Shown here: positions 22,736-35,700 of the stretch, one piece after another
How the letters are laid out: every line of letters begins with the position of its first letter
Numbering within the stretch: the stretch's first letter is position 1
Assembly: GCA_905250025.1 (NCBI GenBank)
Contig: CAJNOJ010000006.1
Location: 372,001-436,000 of the forward strand
DNA from: Adineta ricciae
Taxonomy: Eukaryota > Rotifera > Eurotatoria > Adinetida > Adinetidae
Direction: 5' to 3'
Length of the DNA: 64,000 nucleotides
Position numbers and translations under genes: made by a program
Notes under the pieces: model-generated
The model's input: only the letters and a program-made list of their open reading frames with translations
Databases searched by the model: none
What the model was told of the DNA's origin: nothing

Positions 22736-23469
22736 GATCTCGACAACTGAATAAAACTAAACAAATCTAAAATAATAAACACTTTGTCTACTATGTAATA
22801 AGCACAATGTGTCGTGTTCACTGTTGCGTGAGAAGATATATTACACACCGAAACGAATATATTAAAAGCTATTTTTTTCTCCTTCTTCTACTTTCTCATT
22901 CTTTCGCACGTGGATTATTATCTGACCGATTGCTAATTGATGAGAATGGTTCAATTCGAGAAGAGTTTCGTCCAAGAATAAAACGTATACTATTTCAAAA
23001 ATAAACGTTAGTAGAAGCTAGAAAGTTTTTTCGTCGTTGTGAAGGACATGTTTGAGCAAGATTGTGTCGCTTGACGTTGATTGGTGTGTGGGTATTCTAT
23101 GGAATATTTGTATGAAACAAGAAGATCGAGCAGAAGACGCGGATCTTCTTTTTAAAACACAGTTGTTGTGCGACAGTTTCATCACAAGCCGATGAATCTT
23201 GATAACTCGAAACTTGCAGAAAAATATTCATAAATATGAAACATAAAGTTATCGTATCAGTTTTTAAAAAGCTCTACACGATCACGAAATACCCTGCGCA
23301 TCGTCTCAACATTGAGAAGACAACTGATGATAGATATATATATATAGGTTTTCTAATCGCTATATAGTATTAGACTTGGGCACTTAAACGGAAAACATGT
23401 TTTGATTTATTCGATTTTCAAATAAAAAAATATAACATGGTAGTTTTCTTGTTTATTTACAAACATCTT
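22736..23469. other. Intergenic between HP1 start and GPN1 stop
   Basis: About 730 bases, AT-rich, with a TATATATATA run near 23333-23345. A plus-strand open frame near 22807-23004 has no recognisable features. The AATAAA-type signal for GPN1 on the minus strand may be the TTTATT near 23405 or 23453. No gene is seen. Confidence 0.4.
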
Positions 23470-24588
23470 TTACATGTCCATGTTATCATTAGTAGTAGTA
23501 GGATTTTTGACACTCTTCGCCAAGTAACGTTTGAAGGATTCTTCTTCTTCTTCTTCATAATCATCATTATTGTTCGTTCGATCCTCGTCATCCTCATCAT
23601 CATCGTCAACATCACTTTCATTATCGTCATACCGAATGCGTTTTTCGCCGATCAGACTCGGTTCTGTATTCAAGTCATTCTTCAACCGTTTTAAATCTTT
23701 TTCACGTTTATCCTCTTCACGTTTGCTTCGCTTTTCTTGCCATTTGTTATATTCTACTTTATAAACATGTTCATACTCATGGCATGCATCGTCAACAGCT
23801 TCGAAGAATTCTTTACAACCATCACCGGTCATGGAACTAAAACCAACACAACGTAAATTCGCATAGAATTCATCTAAGACAAGACTTAATGATCGGCATA
23901 GGTCTGTCGAATACGAATGTTCTTGTTCGATAGCTGATTGAAATAATTCGAAATCCTTCATCCATTCGAGAGCAAAACGATGATGAATGATATCAGTCTT
24001 ATTCAACACAACTATAAACGGTAAACGATATTTATAAAGTATCGACACGGCATAGAGCATATTCGACATAAATGTAATTGGATTTGCCGATCGTGGTGTA
24101 TCCATAATGTAAACAATAACGGTTGGATAAGTTGCGCCTAACGCTTCGGTGATAATTGTACCTGATGCTGACCATGTAAATACTTCAATTTGACCGGGTG
24201 TGTCGAAGAGAAAATAACGATATTTTGATTGATTTTTATCCAATATTGATAACAATTGATCGAATGTTGTCGAAAATAAATTCAAAGATGTGACAATGGC
24301 ACCATTAGGACCAAGACTATATTGTTTCATGACTTGTTTATAATTAACTGTATCACGAATGTCCACATTGCAAGGATATGGAAGTTCATGAACGGCTGGA
24401 TCAAGATTCACGACATACGGTGGAGTTTTTTCACTGTGTAAGTGTGCATTGATACGTTGAAGAAATGTCGTCTTTCCAGAACCGGCCATACCAAGTACTA
24501 GGATGCATACCGGAAGTTTCGGTTCTGCACTTGCACTTGCTGTAGTGGTGGGTGACGGTGCGGAAGTTGCTGTCGAATCAGTTTCCAT
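23470..24588 (-). CDS. GPN1: GPN-loop GTPase 1
   Basis: A single uninterrupted 372-residue frame, close to human GPN1 (374). GPN1 is a self-associating GTPase that, with GPN3, is needed for assembly and nuclear import of RNA polymerase II. The P-loop is GMAGSGKT (residues 33-40), the family-defining insert is [13 protein letters not shown], the switch II region reads [18 protein letters not shown], and VVLNKTDI gives guanine specificity. The C-terminal third is Lys/Glu-rich and then strongly acidic (Asp/Glu runs), ending [12 protein letters not shown], as in the family. The gene has no introns, unusual for this window. It lies on the same strand as HP1 and vigilin. Confidence 0.96.
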   Translation of the reverse strand: METDSTATSAPSPTTTASASAEPKLPVCILVLGMAGSGKTTFLQRINAHLHSEKTPPYVVNLDPAVHELPYPCNVDIRDTVNYKQVMKQYSLGPNGAIVTSLNLFSTTFDQLLSILDKNQSKYRYFLFDTPGQIEVFTWSASGTIITEALGATYPTVIVYIMDTPRSANPITFMSNMLYAVSILYKYRLPFIVVLNKTDIIHHRFALEWMKDFELFQSAIEQEHSYSTDLCRSLSLVLDEFYANLRCVGFSSMTGDGCKEFFEAVDDACHEYEHVYKVEYNKWQEKRSKREEDKREKDLKRLKNDLNTEPSLIGEKRIRYDDNESDVDDDDEDDEDRTNNNDDYEEEEEESFKRYLAKSVKNPTTTNDNMDM

Positions 24589-25924
24589 CTAGAAAACCAA
24601 GAAGTATCAGTTGAATTCTTTTCTGCGCAAAAGAAAACGATCTCTACTCGTCCATTCATTGAAAATGCTTGTCTTGACTTCGATCCTTACGCATAACATT
24701 CATCCTTTTGATCAAAACGAATTCGCTTATTTTTTGGTGGTTCTGATATCTTCTCAATAACCGTTTATTTATGTCTTTTTTGAAGAAAAAAAATCAAACA
24801 ACGAGATAAAAGAGCGAGCGCAAGTGTGCAAAAAAAAGAAACAAAACAACAATTTCATAACAGTATAATGGTTGAATAGGCTTATAGAGTAATATAAGGA
24901 TCCTTTAAAAAAACAAAAAAATGAACACATTAAAAGAAAACAGAGTGCGTACAACTAGCATATGTTAAACTTTTATCTCTCGAGGCATACAGACATCCAC
25001 ACACATAGACATATCCATATAATCATTCTCATTTTTTTTTCAAAACAAATAACGATGAAGACCAAGAATATCTTATCGATAAGAGCACGCGGGCACACGA
25101 TTGATATAAAATGATAGATAGTTTGGTTTAAAACAAAAAGGAAAAACAATCTTCCCTTAAGTGTACACACGAAACACATACAAGAATCGAGTCCAAAACA
25201 AAAGATATTGATAGCGATAATCCTTGACAAAACAAATAACAAAAGGCTGAAGATCGCTTGCGCGCATACGTACGTACGGAGGAGTTCAACGGGACAAATG
25301 ATAAGAGATCGACGGTGTTTTGTTTTAAACTAGTTCGTAAACGATAGACAAGAGAGGAAAAAACCGAAAGAAAGAAAAAAAAAACAGAATAGTTCAACCA
25401 AAAAAATGGTATGTACACATAATGAGAAGAGAGAGAAAACAAAAGCAAAACCGAATGAGAGATAACAAAACCAACAAAAAGAAAGTAATATATAGTATTG
25501 CATAATGATAACCGATAGTTCACCCATACGAAACAAACAAAAACGCATTCCGCTTTTCATCTTTTCTCGTACACACGTTCTAGTAGGCGTATAGAAATCA
25601 CAACAAACCCAATAAGAATAAAGAATAATTTGTGTTTTTTTATGAGTAGACGGAGAAAAGCACAAAAGAGAAGAGATATCGGAATAGAAAATAAGAGGGA
25701 GCATGAATATAGAGAGAGAGATAGAGGAAGAAGAACAATAATAATAAGGAAGTTTCTGTTTTTTTGGCAAGTTTTAAGAAAGGTCAGATAAGTTGAGCAA
25801 ACACAAACAGGTATATAAATAATGTGAGGAGAAAAAGAGAGAACAAATCACAGTTTTTCGACGTGACGACAGGGACAAGACAGACGAATATTGTTTCTTT
25901 TTTTTTCTTCATCTTGTGTCGCTC
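24589..25924. other. Long strand-skewed region, vigilin 3' UTR and GPN1 upstream
   Basis: About 1.3 kb in which the plus strand is purine-rich (A/G), so the minus strand is T/C-rich. Several minus-strand frames of 60-146 codons run through it (for example 25128-25523 and 25330-25770). They are dominated by Phe, Leu, Ser and Cys, overlap one another and resemble no family, so I read them as composition artefacts. As it directly follows the vigilin stop on the minus strand, most is probably vigilin 3' UTR. A small GAGA run occurs near 25712-25722. Confidence 0.5.
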
Positions 25925-28900
25925 TTATTTATTTCGTTTTTGAGGACCCCAGATAACTGGTATGGTATTCACTGTTGATGAATGCACTTGTGATGAGTTA
26001 TCATCAGCTGCTAATGAGAGTCCATTGCTGAACGATGGATATTCTCCTGAAAGAAAAACTTCGAAATTCATTGTAACTCGATTCAATTTTCTTACCGAGA
26101 TCGTCTCGATTTGGTGCGGATTTTTTCGGCGAAGCATCATGTCCATTACGTTGTCGTGAAGCATTTTTCTGTTGGTGTTCATTCTCGTGGTGATCACCGT
26201 TTGTCCATGGTGCATTTTTCACTTGAAATGGCGCTTGTCGTTGTTTCTTCTCATTGCGTGCTGGTTTCGAATTGCTGGCCGATGGAACTTCTTGAGTATT
26301 CGCTAACGTTTGACCTAATGTGAAATCACTTTGATTTTGCGTACCTGTTGCACGATGTGGAAGATCTTGAATGTAATCTTCTTCTAACATCAACAAGTGA
26401 TCAATACAAGCATCGATCTTATCTTGATCCAAACCAGTAACATGTACTTTATCAGTTTTATTATTAGCTTGAAATCTAATTTCAACACTATAATCCTTCA
26501 TGATTTGTTGTAGTTTCTGTCCACCTGCACCGATGATACGGGCGTGAATGCGTGGATCGATGTCAATTTCCATGGTTATTTTCGATTCAAAATCTTTAAT
26601 TAATTGTAAGATTTCATCGCGACATGCAAGTGCCTTGTCTTCGTAGCCGGTGATGACAACCTCAATGTCGGCTAGAGGATTTGAATTGTTTGTTTCACTT
26701 GGTAGCGAAAGATTTTCTTGTGGTGTTGCTTGTTGATCGTCATGCTGGTCATCTGCGTTGTTTGCATTATCATGATCAGTTGTTGTCGATGGTGTGGGAA
26801 CAACAGCTGATGCTGGTGGTTGATTACTTGATACATCGATTTTGACATCGTATTTTTGTCGTAGGCTGTTGATTGTTTTACCACGAACACCGAATATCAG
26901 AGAACGATATTCCGGTTTGATTGTAAATCGAATCTCGAATGAACGTGCCTGTCGGTCAGCTTGAAGTTTTTCATAAGATTCGAGTAGTTCCTGTCGGGCA
27001 CCTTCAACTTGTTCACGTTGACCTTTCAAACTAATTGTATTTTGTGCTGAGTTCATTGGTGGAAATGTGATTTGAACGTCAGGATATTTCTTAATCAATA
27101 ATTGAAGGTTACTTCCACCTTTGCCAACTAATGAGCCATGAGTATCAGATGGAATATCTACAGTACTTTCAACTGGAATCATTTTTTCTAAATCAACCAT
27201 CGCTTTCTCAATATCATCAGCACGACCTGAAATGCGAACAATATCTTTTTGAGTATCATCCTCGGCTACTGTTGTTGTGGTTGTTGCTGCACTTTCTTGA
27301 TCATCTTTTTGCGTGTTTCCATTACGTGGTGGAAATTTGATTTGAACGTTATGTTGTTTTTGTATAGGTTGTATGTACGCACCACCTTGAGCAAGTAAAT
27401 AACCATGATGACGATGAGGAATTGTCATTTCTTTCGTAACTGTATTCTCCCATGTGTCGATTAATTCTTCTAAACGTTTTCGTACTTGTTCAACGGTTTC
27501 CTTCGGACCACGCAATAAGACTTGATCGGAATTAGCATTACGTTCAGGTAATTTAATCAGCATATCACCATATTGTTGCTGTAAATCAGTTAGTAGTTTA
27601 CGTCGATTTTGAAAGAACTTATTATGCCATTTGGGATCAATTGTCATATGTTGTTCAATGGAGTTCTCCATCGAGGTGTTCAATTGGTTGATATGTTCTT
27701 CGAAAACTTTTCGTGCTTTATCAACATCGGCTTTTTTGCCATTCAAACGAATTACTGTCAATTCTTTGGTATCATCAAGTGATGGAACATCGATGCGAAC
27801 GTCCGGTATTTGGTCACGTAAACGCTGAATGTTAGCGCCACCTTTGCCAATTAACATTGGGTATAAACGTTTGGGTACGTCGATTTCAACCGAATAGAGA
27901 TCTTTAATCTTTTGTTGAAGAAATTTTGTGCATTTTTCCACATCATCTTTATCACCGTGTAATGTGACTTTATCACTTTTGCCGTTGGCTTCAGGAAATG
28001 TGATTTGAATACTATGAAATTTCGAGCGAACCTCTTCTAAATTTTTTCCTTTAGCACCAATGATTTGCGGATAGTATTGAGGATCGATACTCAAGTTTGT
28101 TGTAAGTTCATTAGACTAGAAAAAAAAAGAAAAACGCCTTTTGCTTTATGTCCATACAAGTACTACGGAAGAAAATCTTCAAGCTCAATACAAGACAAAT
28201 GACTGGTCACATCTTTTTCTAATTAACTCCAATCCTTGCTGAGTTTTAATCTGATCTTGTTCTGTGCCTCTTGTCGTGCCGGAAGATTTCCGTTATACTA
28301 ATCCGTGTTCGATTTGATAAGGACAATTGATCACTCATGGGAAATCTTTTTTCGTAGCATATCGATTTCTCACGCATCCTCAGTCTGGCAAATCTCTTTT
28401 CAAAACTTACCAATTTCTTCGCCTTTTCAAGTAGTAATTGTCGTGCTTTTTCAACACTTTCTTTTGTGCCCATTAATTTGACCATGCGTCCTTCGTCGAA
28501 AGGAAATTTGACATCGCATCCAGTTTGTTCTTGCATTTCAAGTAATCGCGCTTGATTTTTGCCAATTAATTGTTTATAGTATTGAGGATCGATTTCCACT
28601 TCTAAATATGTCGTATTCTTGCTCTTCAATTCGTCGATTGCCGCTTGAATTTGACTTCGGACACGTTCCACTTCTTCGGGTGGTCCTTCCAAAGAAATGT
28701 GATCATCGCGAAAGAAGATTTTCACATCTGGATGAGCTTTGCGAAAGTTTTCGAGATGACTATTGCGTTCACCTTTGACAGCACCGTGCATCCAACGTGG
28801 CGCAATGATTTGAGCAGCTGTTAGAGCATTTGCCTAAAACAACAAAAACTTAACTGTAACTGAGGAATAAAACGAGCAATTTACCATTTTATAGATCATT

Positions 28901-30579
28901 GTAATGGCTTCACCAATCTTAGCTGTTTCACCCATGACTTGAATAGTTGGCGAATTGTCTTCTTGATTCGGAATACGAACGATAACATTGGTTTTGTCGA
29001 AGATTTCTTTCAAACCAGCGCCTTTCTTGCCCAAAATGAATCGATGTTGTTCACAAGGAATTTCCAATGGAAAAGTCATGATTTTTCCTTCCTGAAAACG
29101 AAAATCAACAGCAAGTAGAGTCGCTTATAATCAACAACTGAAATAGACTCATACCAAACTCTTGTAGAATTGCAAAATTCGTGCCTTTGCTTGTTCAACG
29201 GGTTCTCGTTCGCCACGGATTGATATTTCATCAGTCTGTTTAATTGGTGGTGGTAAATCAATGATTACCTTCCATTGTTGTTGCAAATCATCCACCAATT
29301 GGTAACGAATCCATGGATGATATAAATAAGGAATCGATAAACGTTCAAAACCTTTATTCAATTGCGTATGATATAATTCGAGAATTCGTTGTTCGCATAG
29401 CTTAACATTGTCTTTGGCACCTTGAACAACTATGGCATGTGATTGACTGTCTTGGGGTGGTACAGTAATACGTGTCAATGTTTCTTGTTCTAAAAGTTTC
29501 AGCGTTGCACCACGTGGACCAATGATGAATCGATGAAAGTCCAATGGAACGTTTACCGATAACTTCACAGGTCTTTGTACTTCACGAAGAAGTTGGACTT
29601 GTGCTGCACGAACTTGTTCGGGTCGACCGGTGATTTGCACAATTAAGGTTTCATTTTTATAGAAAAATGTGATATTTGTATCTGAATGAACATCTTCATT
29701 AATAATTCATTACTCAAGCAATAATTCTTACTTGTTTCCTTTTGAATGCGCATACAAAGTTTTTGTAATGGTTGTCCATTATTGGTTGTAGCACCAGTAT
29801 TGCGTGATGATTGATTACCACCACGACGAGAATTATCCATTTTATCCGAAGCGCGCTCATCTGGAGGAATTTCAATCTAAAGAACAAGATTTGTAAAATA
29901 AAATGTCAATAACCGGTTTTAATCAAGAAAGAAAAAACAACAATGCCCTTTTTATCACTCAAATGTTGGGTTAGTTGATGCAAACATTTTTGAACTTCCT
30001 ATCATTTCGAATAGGTCATTGGTTCGCTACGAAACGAAGAAAACTTCGACTCAGGCTCCTAATGTCTCTATGACCTATACCTTGTTTTTTTTTGAAAAAC
30101 GTACTTGAAAGAAAATAATCTGCGAAACCTTACAAATACCTTCATAAACACAAATAAATATTCTTTTGCCTTATAAGATCGGTAAATATTGAATACTTTC
30201 ACTGTTAATGAAGAAGAAAGACTAAGAATATTCTGAAGTTGCTTACAATTTTAGTTGTAGCTGATGATGCATGAATAGCCATAGTACGTCGGCGCTCTTC
30301 TTCATTTTTCGCCGCTGAATACGCTGATGTTGTAGTATTAGCCATGGCACCTGCTGAACTATTTCCATTTGATGCTGATGGAAACGGTGAAGAGAAGAAT
30401 GTATTTGAACGATTAGCGTCAACTTTTCCGGCGGATCTTAATTGCGGAAAAGCTTCATTGTAGTCAGGCACATCATCAACATCGGGTTTTTTCGGTGCTG
30501 TTGATGAAGCCATAGTCAAGCTAGTCGTATCAGTAAGACCATTTTCTCTGAAATAAGGAGCGTCCATTGGCGCGGCCAT
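25925..30579 (-). CDS. HDLBP: Vigilin, multi-KH RNA-binding protein
   Basis: A minus-strand gene with about eight short introns. The start at 30579 (MAAPMDAPYFREN) is followed by DDVPDYNEAFPQL, which matches the vigilin N-terminal PTYKDAFP-like motif. The stop is at 25925. About 13 tandem KH modules are visible. Intact GXXG loops include RFIIGPRG, RFILGKKG, PQIIGAKG, PMLIGKGG, GSLVGKGG and ARIIGAGG, while several modules have degenerate loops (YHPWIRYQ, RWMHGAVKGE, NKFFQNRR). The C-terminus ends with VKNAPWTNG, EYPSFSNG and IWGPQKRNK, the same order as vertebrate vigilin. The largest exon runs from about 28110 to 26047. Vigilin is a cytoplasmic and ER-associated protein that binds many mRNAs and tRNA and promotes translation of secretory proteins. 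A 5' UTR intron acceptor seems to lie just upstream of the ATG. Confidence 0.95.
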
Positions 30580-31211
30580 GATTTCTTTAGTCCTAGAAAA
30601 GAAAACGAAGTCATGATAATTTGCCACTCCTATCGAACTGAAGAATGCCTGAGATGATTTTATTGCAATGAATGTGACTATTTTCGTTCGAGGAGAAGAC
30701 GAAGACGAAGAAGAAGAAAAAGGAAAGAACAAAGTCAACATAACAACAAATGTGATGTATGTATATAAATACACGGTAGACAAAGACATGAAGGAAGAGA
30801 AGAGAAGGGGGAAAACGAAGAGAGAAAGAAAAAATCTCCACGTTCGAGTTTAACATACAATCCGATCGATTGTTCATCCAGTAGACGAACAAATTTTTTG
30901 CTTCTCCTTACATGCACACACACACGCATACATACATACATCAGATGTATGCATAAGGTCGATATCATATCAATAAAAGAGAGCGCACGAGTGAAAATGA
31001 AGATGCATAGAAAAAGAAAGTACTAAAAAACATCTGTTCGCAGCGACGATGAAGACGACGAATAAGGTGGCGACCGATATTCATTCTGTTTTTGTTCTTT
31101 ATCTCTATCTGCAAAGAGAACAAAAGAAATGATAATCGAATTTTTTTGTTTCGTTCGTTGTCTCTAAACTTTTTTATATTCTCTACTATTACAAAGCAAT
31201 TTTTTCATTAT
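30580..31211. other. Intergenic: vigilin 5' region
   Basis: About 630 bases upstream of vigilin and downstream of TIMM29, both minus strand. It contains GA-rich plus-strand tracts (30680-30720, 30790-30830) and a CA/CATA run (30913-30940). A minus-strand CTAG just before the vigilin ATG looks like a 5' UTR splice acceptor. No coding gene is seen. Confidence 0.4.
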
Positions 31212-31742
31212 TCATTCTTCGAAAATATCTGCTTTACGTAGTTGTCTGTTTAATTGAAACCATCGATTACAGATTCCAATGTCAATAATCCGAGCGTTTC
31301 GTTTCAAGTGTAGATACGAACAAACATTTTCGTAAAATCGATGAGAAAAATCAGTTGTTCGATGTTGACTTCGGTAGATAATTAACGAAAAGAGGTAACA
31401 GTCAACAAAGTGGATTTGATCGCGTAACAACAACTGTTCGATGCTATTGATATAAGTTTCCACTTGTTTGTTTCGTATGAGACTCGAGGTCAATAACTGC
31501 TGGTGACGAAATTGTACGAAATCGTTCTGATAAGATTCAAATGATGGCATCGTACGATAAGCATAGATAAGTGCTGACACCGCTGACGAATAGACGATTG
31601 TTTTTATTGGCCGTTGAATCATTTTCTTTCCAGTATCAAGAAGTGCATCGCCATAATCCGATGAGAGTTGCTTCATATATTTATATACAAGTTTGGATGG
31701 GCGGCGTATGAAGAGATTATTAGCTTTGACCAAAAAGGCCAT
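31212..31742 (-). CDS. TIMM29: Mitochondrial import inner membrane translocase subunit Tim29-like
   Basis: An uninterrupted frame of 176 residues from ATG 31742 (MAFLVKANNLFIRR), chosen over an in-frame ATG 27 bases upstream because ACACCATGGCC is a better initiation context and a splice acceptor-like CAATTAG lies between them. The basic, amphipathic start fits mitochondrial targeting. Key matches to Tim29 are the DYGDALLDTGKKMIQRPIKT segment before a hydrophobic stretch (IVYSSAVSALIYAYRTMPS), FESYQNDF, and the C-terminal block IIDIGICNRWFQLNRQLRKA followed by DIFEE. Tim29 is a metazoan-specific subunit of the TIM22 carrier translocase. The protein is shorter than the human one (about 260 residues), ending soon after this conserved block. 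Identification is from short motifs and is moderate. Confidence 0.72.
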   Translation of the reverse strand: MAFLVKANNLFIRRPSKLVYKYMKQLSSDYGDALLDTGKKMIQRPIKTIVYSSAVSALIYAYRTMPSFESYQNDFVQFRHQQLLTSSLIRNKQVETYINSIEQLLLRDQIHFVDCYLFSLIIYRSQHRTTDFSHRFYENVCSYLHLKRNARIIDIGICNRWFQLNRQLRKADIFEE

Positions 31743-32771
31743 GGTGTTTTTCTTTGCTAATTGAATCAATAAAAAGTAAAAACGAACGTCTCACCTGAAC
31801 AGAGATTAAACTAACAAGTATATTGAATATGTTAGAAAAAAGCGAGAAGGGGCTACAACGAAAGATAAATAGGTGATCTTCTTGCGAAAAGAGAAAGCGA
31901 CGAGAGAAGAATGTGTGATACGCGTACAACAATTTCTAGCGAATGACGTCACAGATTTTGAGAAGGAAAAAAGCTAAATATACAACAGTGGAGTTTTCAA
32001 GAAAAACCAAGATAGATATTTATATTTTTCGTTAATAAGTAGAAATTAATATAAAAGATAATTTTTAGATGCATCATGAAATGCACACTCAAGTGACCTA
32101 TGCAGATATACCGTTGAGGTTCGCGGACTGATTTCTATTGGTCACGCTCAAGTCAATCATTGATCAGATGTGATCGAGATTAGAGTTTTTGCGAATATCT
32201 TGAAAGAGTTCTTTAGAAATCGATGGAAAACAGATATTCAACATGGGAAGATGCCGCACGAAGCATAGTACACAAATGAATCAATTAGTTTATTCGTTCA
32301 ACAGAATGGTCAATGCCGAATTCATACGTTTCGCGTCATGAAAAGAATATTTTTTGATAAGATAGAAAGCCAACCGCACTACAAGCACCTTTTTCTTTTT
32401 GTATGACGACTGAATATAGACACTCGGAATATGTTTTCTTTTCCAAATTGATATCAGAGATATTAAGCTCAATCATTGCCTGTCACGGTTATTGCAGTAG
32501 AACTGCATTGTTTTGTCTTATACTTCATTATCCATAATTTTATGGTTATTTTGATTCGAATTACTACCGACAACACTTGGCCAACTATGGAGTGCGCCTT
32601 TTCTTTGAATTAACAGTCAGTCACACGTAAGAGATCATCTACGTTAAGTATTTATTCTAACAAACTACTTAAACATAAACATGTTTGCTTATGAAACTAT
32701 AACTTAATTACTCGCCACTCACTCTTTACCGACTGATCTTCTTGTTGATCGATATTTTTAGATTTGTTAGT
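31743..32771. other. Divergent intergenic region TIMM29 / TGFBRAP1
   Basis: About 1 kb between divergently transcribed genes, AT-rich. A minus-strand frame at 31720-31932 is Phe/Ser-rich and overlaps the TIMM29 start in another frame. I see no conserved coding sequence, tRNA or repeat. A TTTGTTAG immediately before the TGFBRAP1 ATG may be a 5' UTR splice acceptor. Confidence 0.4.
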
Positions 32772-35700
32772 ATGGACATGGCACTGAATATATTTTCATC
32801 GATTCCAGTTTGGTCTCGATCAAAACCATCCGACAACCGAATTGGAGAGGTAGAACTATTGAATCACAAAATCGTTGCTATTCGTTCTTTTCAAAGATTC
32901 AATGCATGGATATAAGTAATGATTCAACTCCAATGTCAACTTCATTCGCTTCTCGCATCAACGACCTATATATTGGAACTACTGATGGGTAAGTTATTTC
33001 GTTTTGGTTTATTAAATTCACAAGTGTCTTCAAGAAAACCGAAAAAGATATTCGTTGATCGTTTATATGCATAGCCCTATTTGATTTCGAATTTTAATCG
33101 ATAAGCAACCTTTTAAGGACAAATTCATCTGTACTTGTAATTCTCCTATGAATACGTATTTTGACGAGAAGCAAATGCTTCTTTTCCACAGAGAAATATC
33201 TTGCACTTGTATACGTCTTCTATCTATCTCTCTTCTACCATATTTATGAAGATAAATTATACATATGTCTCGATATAATCATCCTATTTCCTTAATGTGT
33301 ATCTGGCTCTGCTTCTTTCCTATTTGTCCATGGTCGACAGGCGATGAAATATCGGATCAAAAGTCAAACGTCTGTTGGCTACGATGTGTAAGAGAAATGA
33401 AAATCAGTATCTTACATAAGAAAGAATAACCTGTTTCTTATACTGGCTCATGGCCATTCGTATACCTCTTACATCTAAGTAAATCTTTGCATATGTATAT
33501 TTACATATTGAACAATACTTTCGAGTTGCTGACATTTTCGTAAGAGGTATTAAAAAAGAGCAAAAACTTGATTATTTAAATAGTAAATAGAAAAAGAGCT
33601 CGAAAGTGAACAAGAACCTTGACGATTGGACTATGTTCGTTTATCTTCTTCGTTTTCGTTATCAGTGATTGAAAGTGTTTATTATTTACGATGACGACGT
33701 GATTATCATATAAAATACATATTGATTGACTATAAAAGAGTAGTACTTGACATTTTAATAGCCATTGTTGACGAGAAACGGAAATGACCTATGACAACTT
33801 GAGAGATCAAACGATAGTCACTCATAAAATGTGTCATCAACAGAGATAATTAGCGTTTTTTTTAATATAGTAGAAAAACGCAAAATCAATCAACATGAAG
33901 AGGACTTATCGTGATAGATATTAATTAAGTTAAGAGAGAAAATGTTTCGATTTGTTAAAAATCACGTTTTCCAATAAATTCGTATGTCATGCTGTGATGT
34001 AACGGATTCCCTCCGCCTATTTTCTACACAGAACAAAGAATAACCGTCGCCGTTGGTCATTCATTCATTTATCATAATCACTAGTTAGTATAGTGCAATG
34101 CATTCACATATAATCATAACGAACATTTCTTTCTCTCTCTCTCTCTCTTTCCCTCTGCCTCTCTCGAACATTTGAACAGTGCATAGAAAGAAAGAGAGAA
34201 AAAGGAAAGAAACAAGCTCTATCATATTTCTACTCAACTATTCTTTATCATCATTGTGTCTCGTCTCGTTTCTCTCTCGACATGCGATGCACTCTTCAGC
34301 GATAACGATGTAAATTAGAACTCTTCTTCCTGTACATATAAATATCGACATTCATATACATTTCTTTCTTCAACGTTTTCTGTTCAATTAATTGAATATT
34401 CATGTTAATTCGTCGAACAGCCAATTTGATCTCTCAATTCGTTCTTCTGCTAACGATTTTCAAACCGAGTTTTTCCGAACTGGATGAGCATGAACATACA
34501 TCTAATCAATTATTCAACATTCTCGGTACATTACAACCCTTTCGTTCTCAATTCTGTCAATTCAAATTCGAAAATTGCATCCAAGATTCTTCCTATGCTG
34601 ATCAACTCGATAATGATTGTAATATATATTCACGTTTACGTGATTGTTTTCGTTCGTTACTCGATGAAACTCAATGTTTAACTATTCAATTAAAACGTCA
34701 ATACAAAAAAGCCAAACAGAATGAATACGAATCATGCGGGATTGCTCTGTCATATGAATCGATCAATTCATCTATCTATACCCCATCATCGTCAATGAAA
34801 TTGAATATTAATTATTTAACAGTATTTCTTCTAGCATTATTCTACATTTTAATTTAACATACAGAAGACACAATCGATCTGTTCCGGTGATCTTTTTCTT
34901 TCTCTGCTCTCGTCCACTCGATCTCAACGTCAGACGTTCGCTATTCACACTGCTGTATCAATTCAATACATGCGTATATGGACAGATTATGAACACGTTC
35001 AATACGTTTAAATGATATTTGTCTAGTGCTCTATGATCAAGATAAATAATCGATGCTGACCAAGTGGTAATTGAACTCAATATATACGTGTGTGTGTGTG
35101 TGCGTTCATTTTTTGAACATAGCGAAAGAACTTGTGTCAATAAACTTTCAATCATTCTTAGAAAAAAAAGAAAAAGAAAGCCTTAGCGTAGTACAGTTCG
35201 ATTAACCGATTATGCAGCTGATTTATATTTTCCTGCAGGGGTGCTGATGTCTCGTTCAGTGCTGTTGCTGCTGCTGTTGTTGTTCTTCTTCTTGTTTGTA
35301 TTGAAATGATTAATCGATTGTATGATTCAGTCTCGTATGAAAATGGGCGTTCTTTTATATATGTATATATGTACGTATGCGCTAGGAGTGTTTTTCCTGT
35401 CTGATGCGATATTATTGATAAAAAAGTATAGATATCGATAACACCTGTGATTGTTTAATTAATCGATCAGAGATCCATTGTTCTAATGAAAATGGTATTT
35501 AACCTTTCATACGAATGACATATATTCGATTTAATGGATGGATGTATATATGTGTGTGTGATAGGCGATATTTAAGAGAATCAATCAAATATGAAATGAC
35601 ACGGTGACACCCTCGATTTCATAGACGTGTACATGTTTTATCCGAGAATGAACAAGTCATTCTGAAAGCAAATGACAAGTTTAATCTAATTGATTTCGAT

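Noticed and set aside
24973..25770. Three overlapping minus-strand frames of 89-146 codons resembling membrane proteins
   Set aside because: Overlap each other in different frames and reflect T/C strand skew in the vigilin 3' region.
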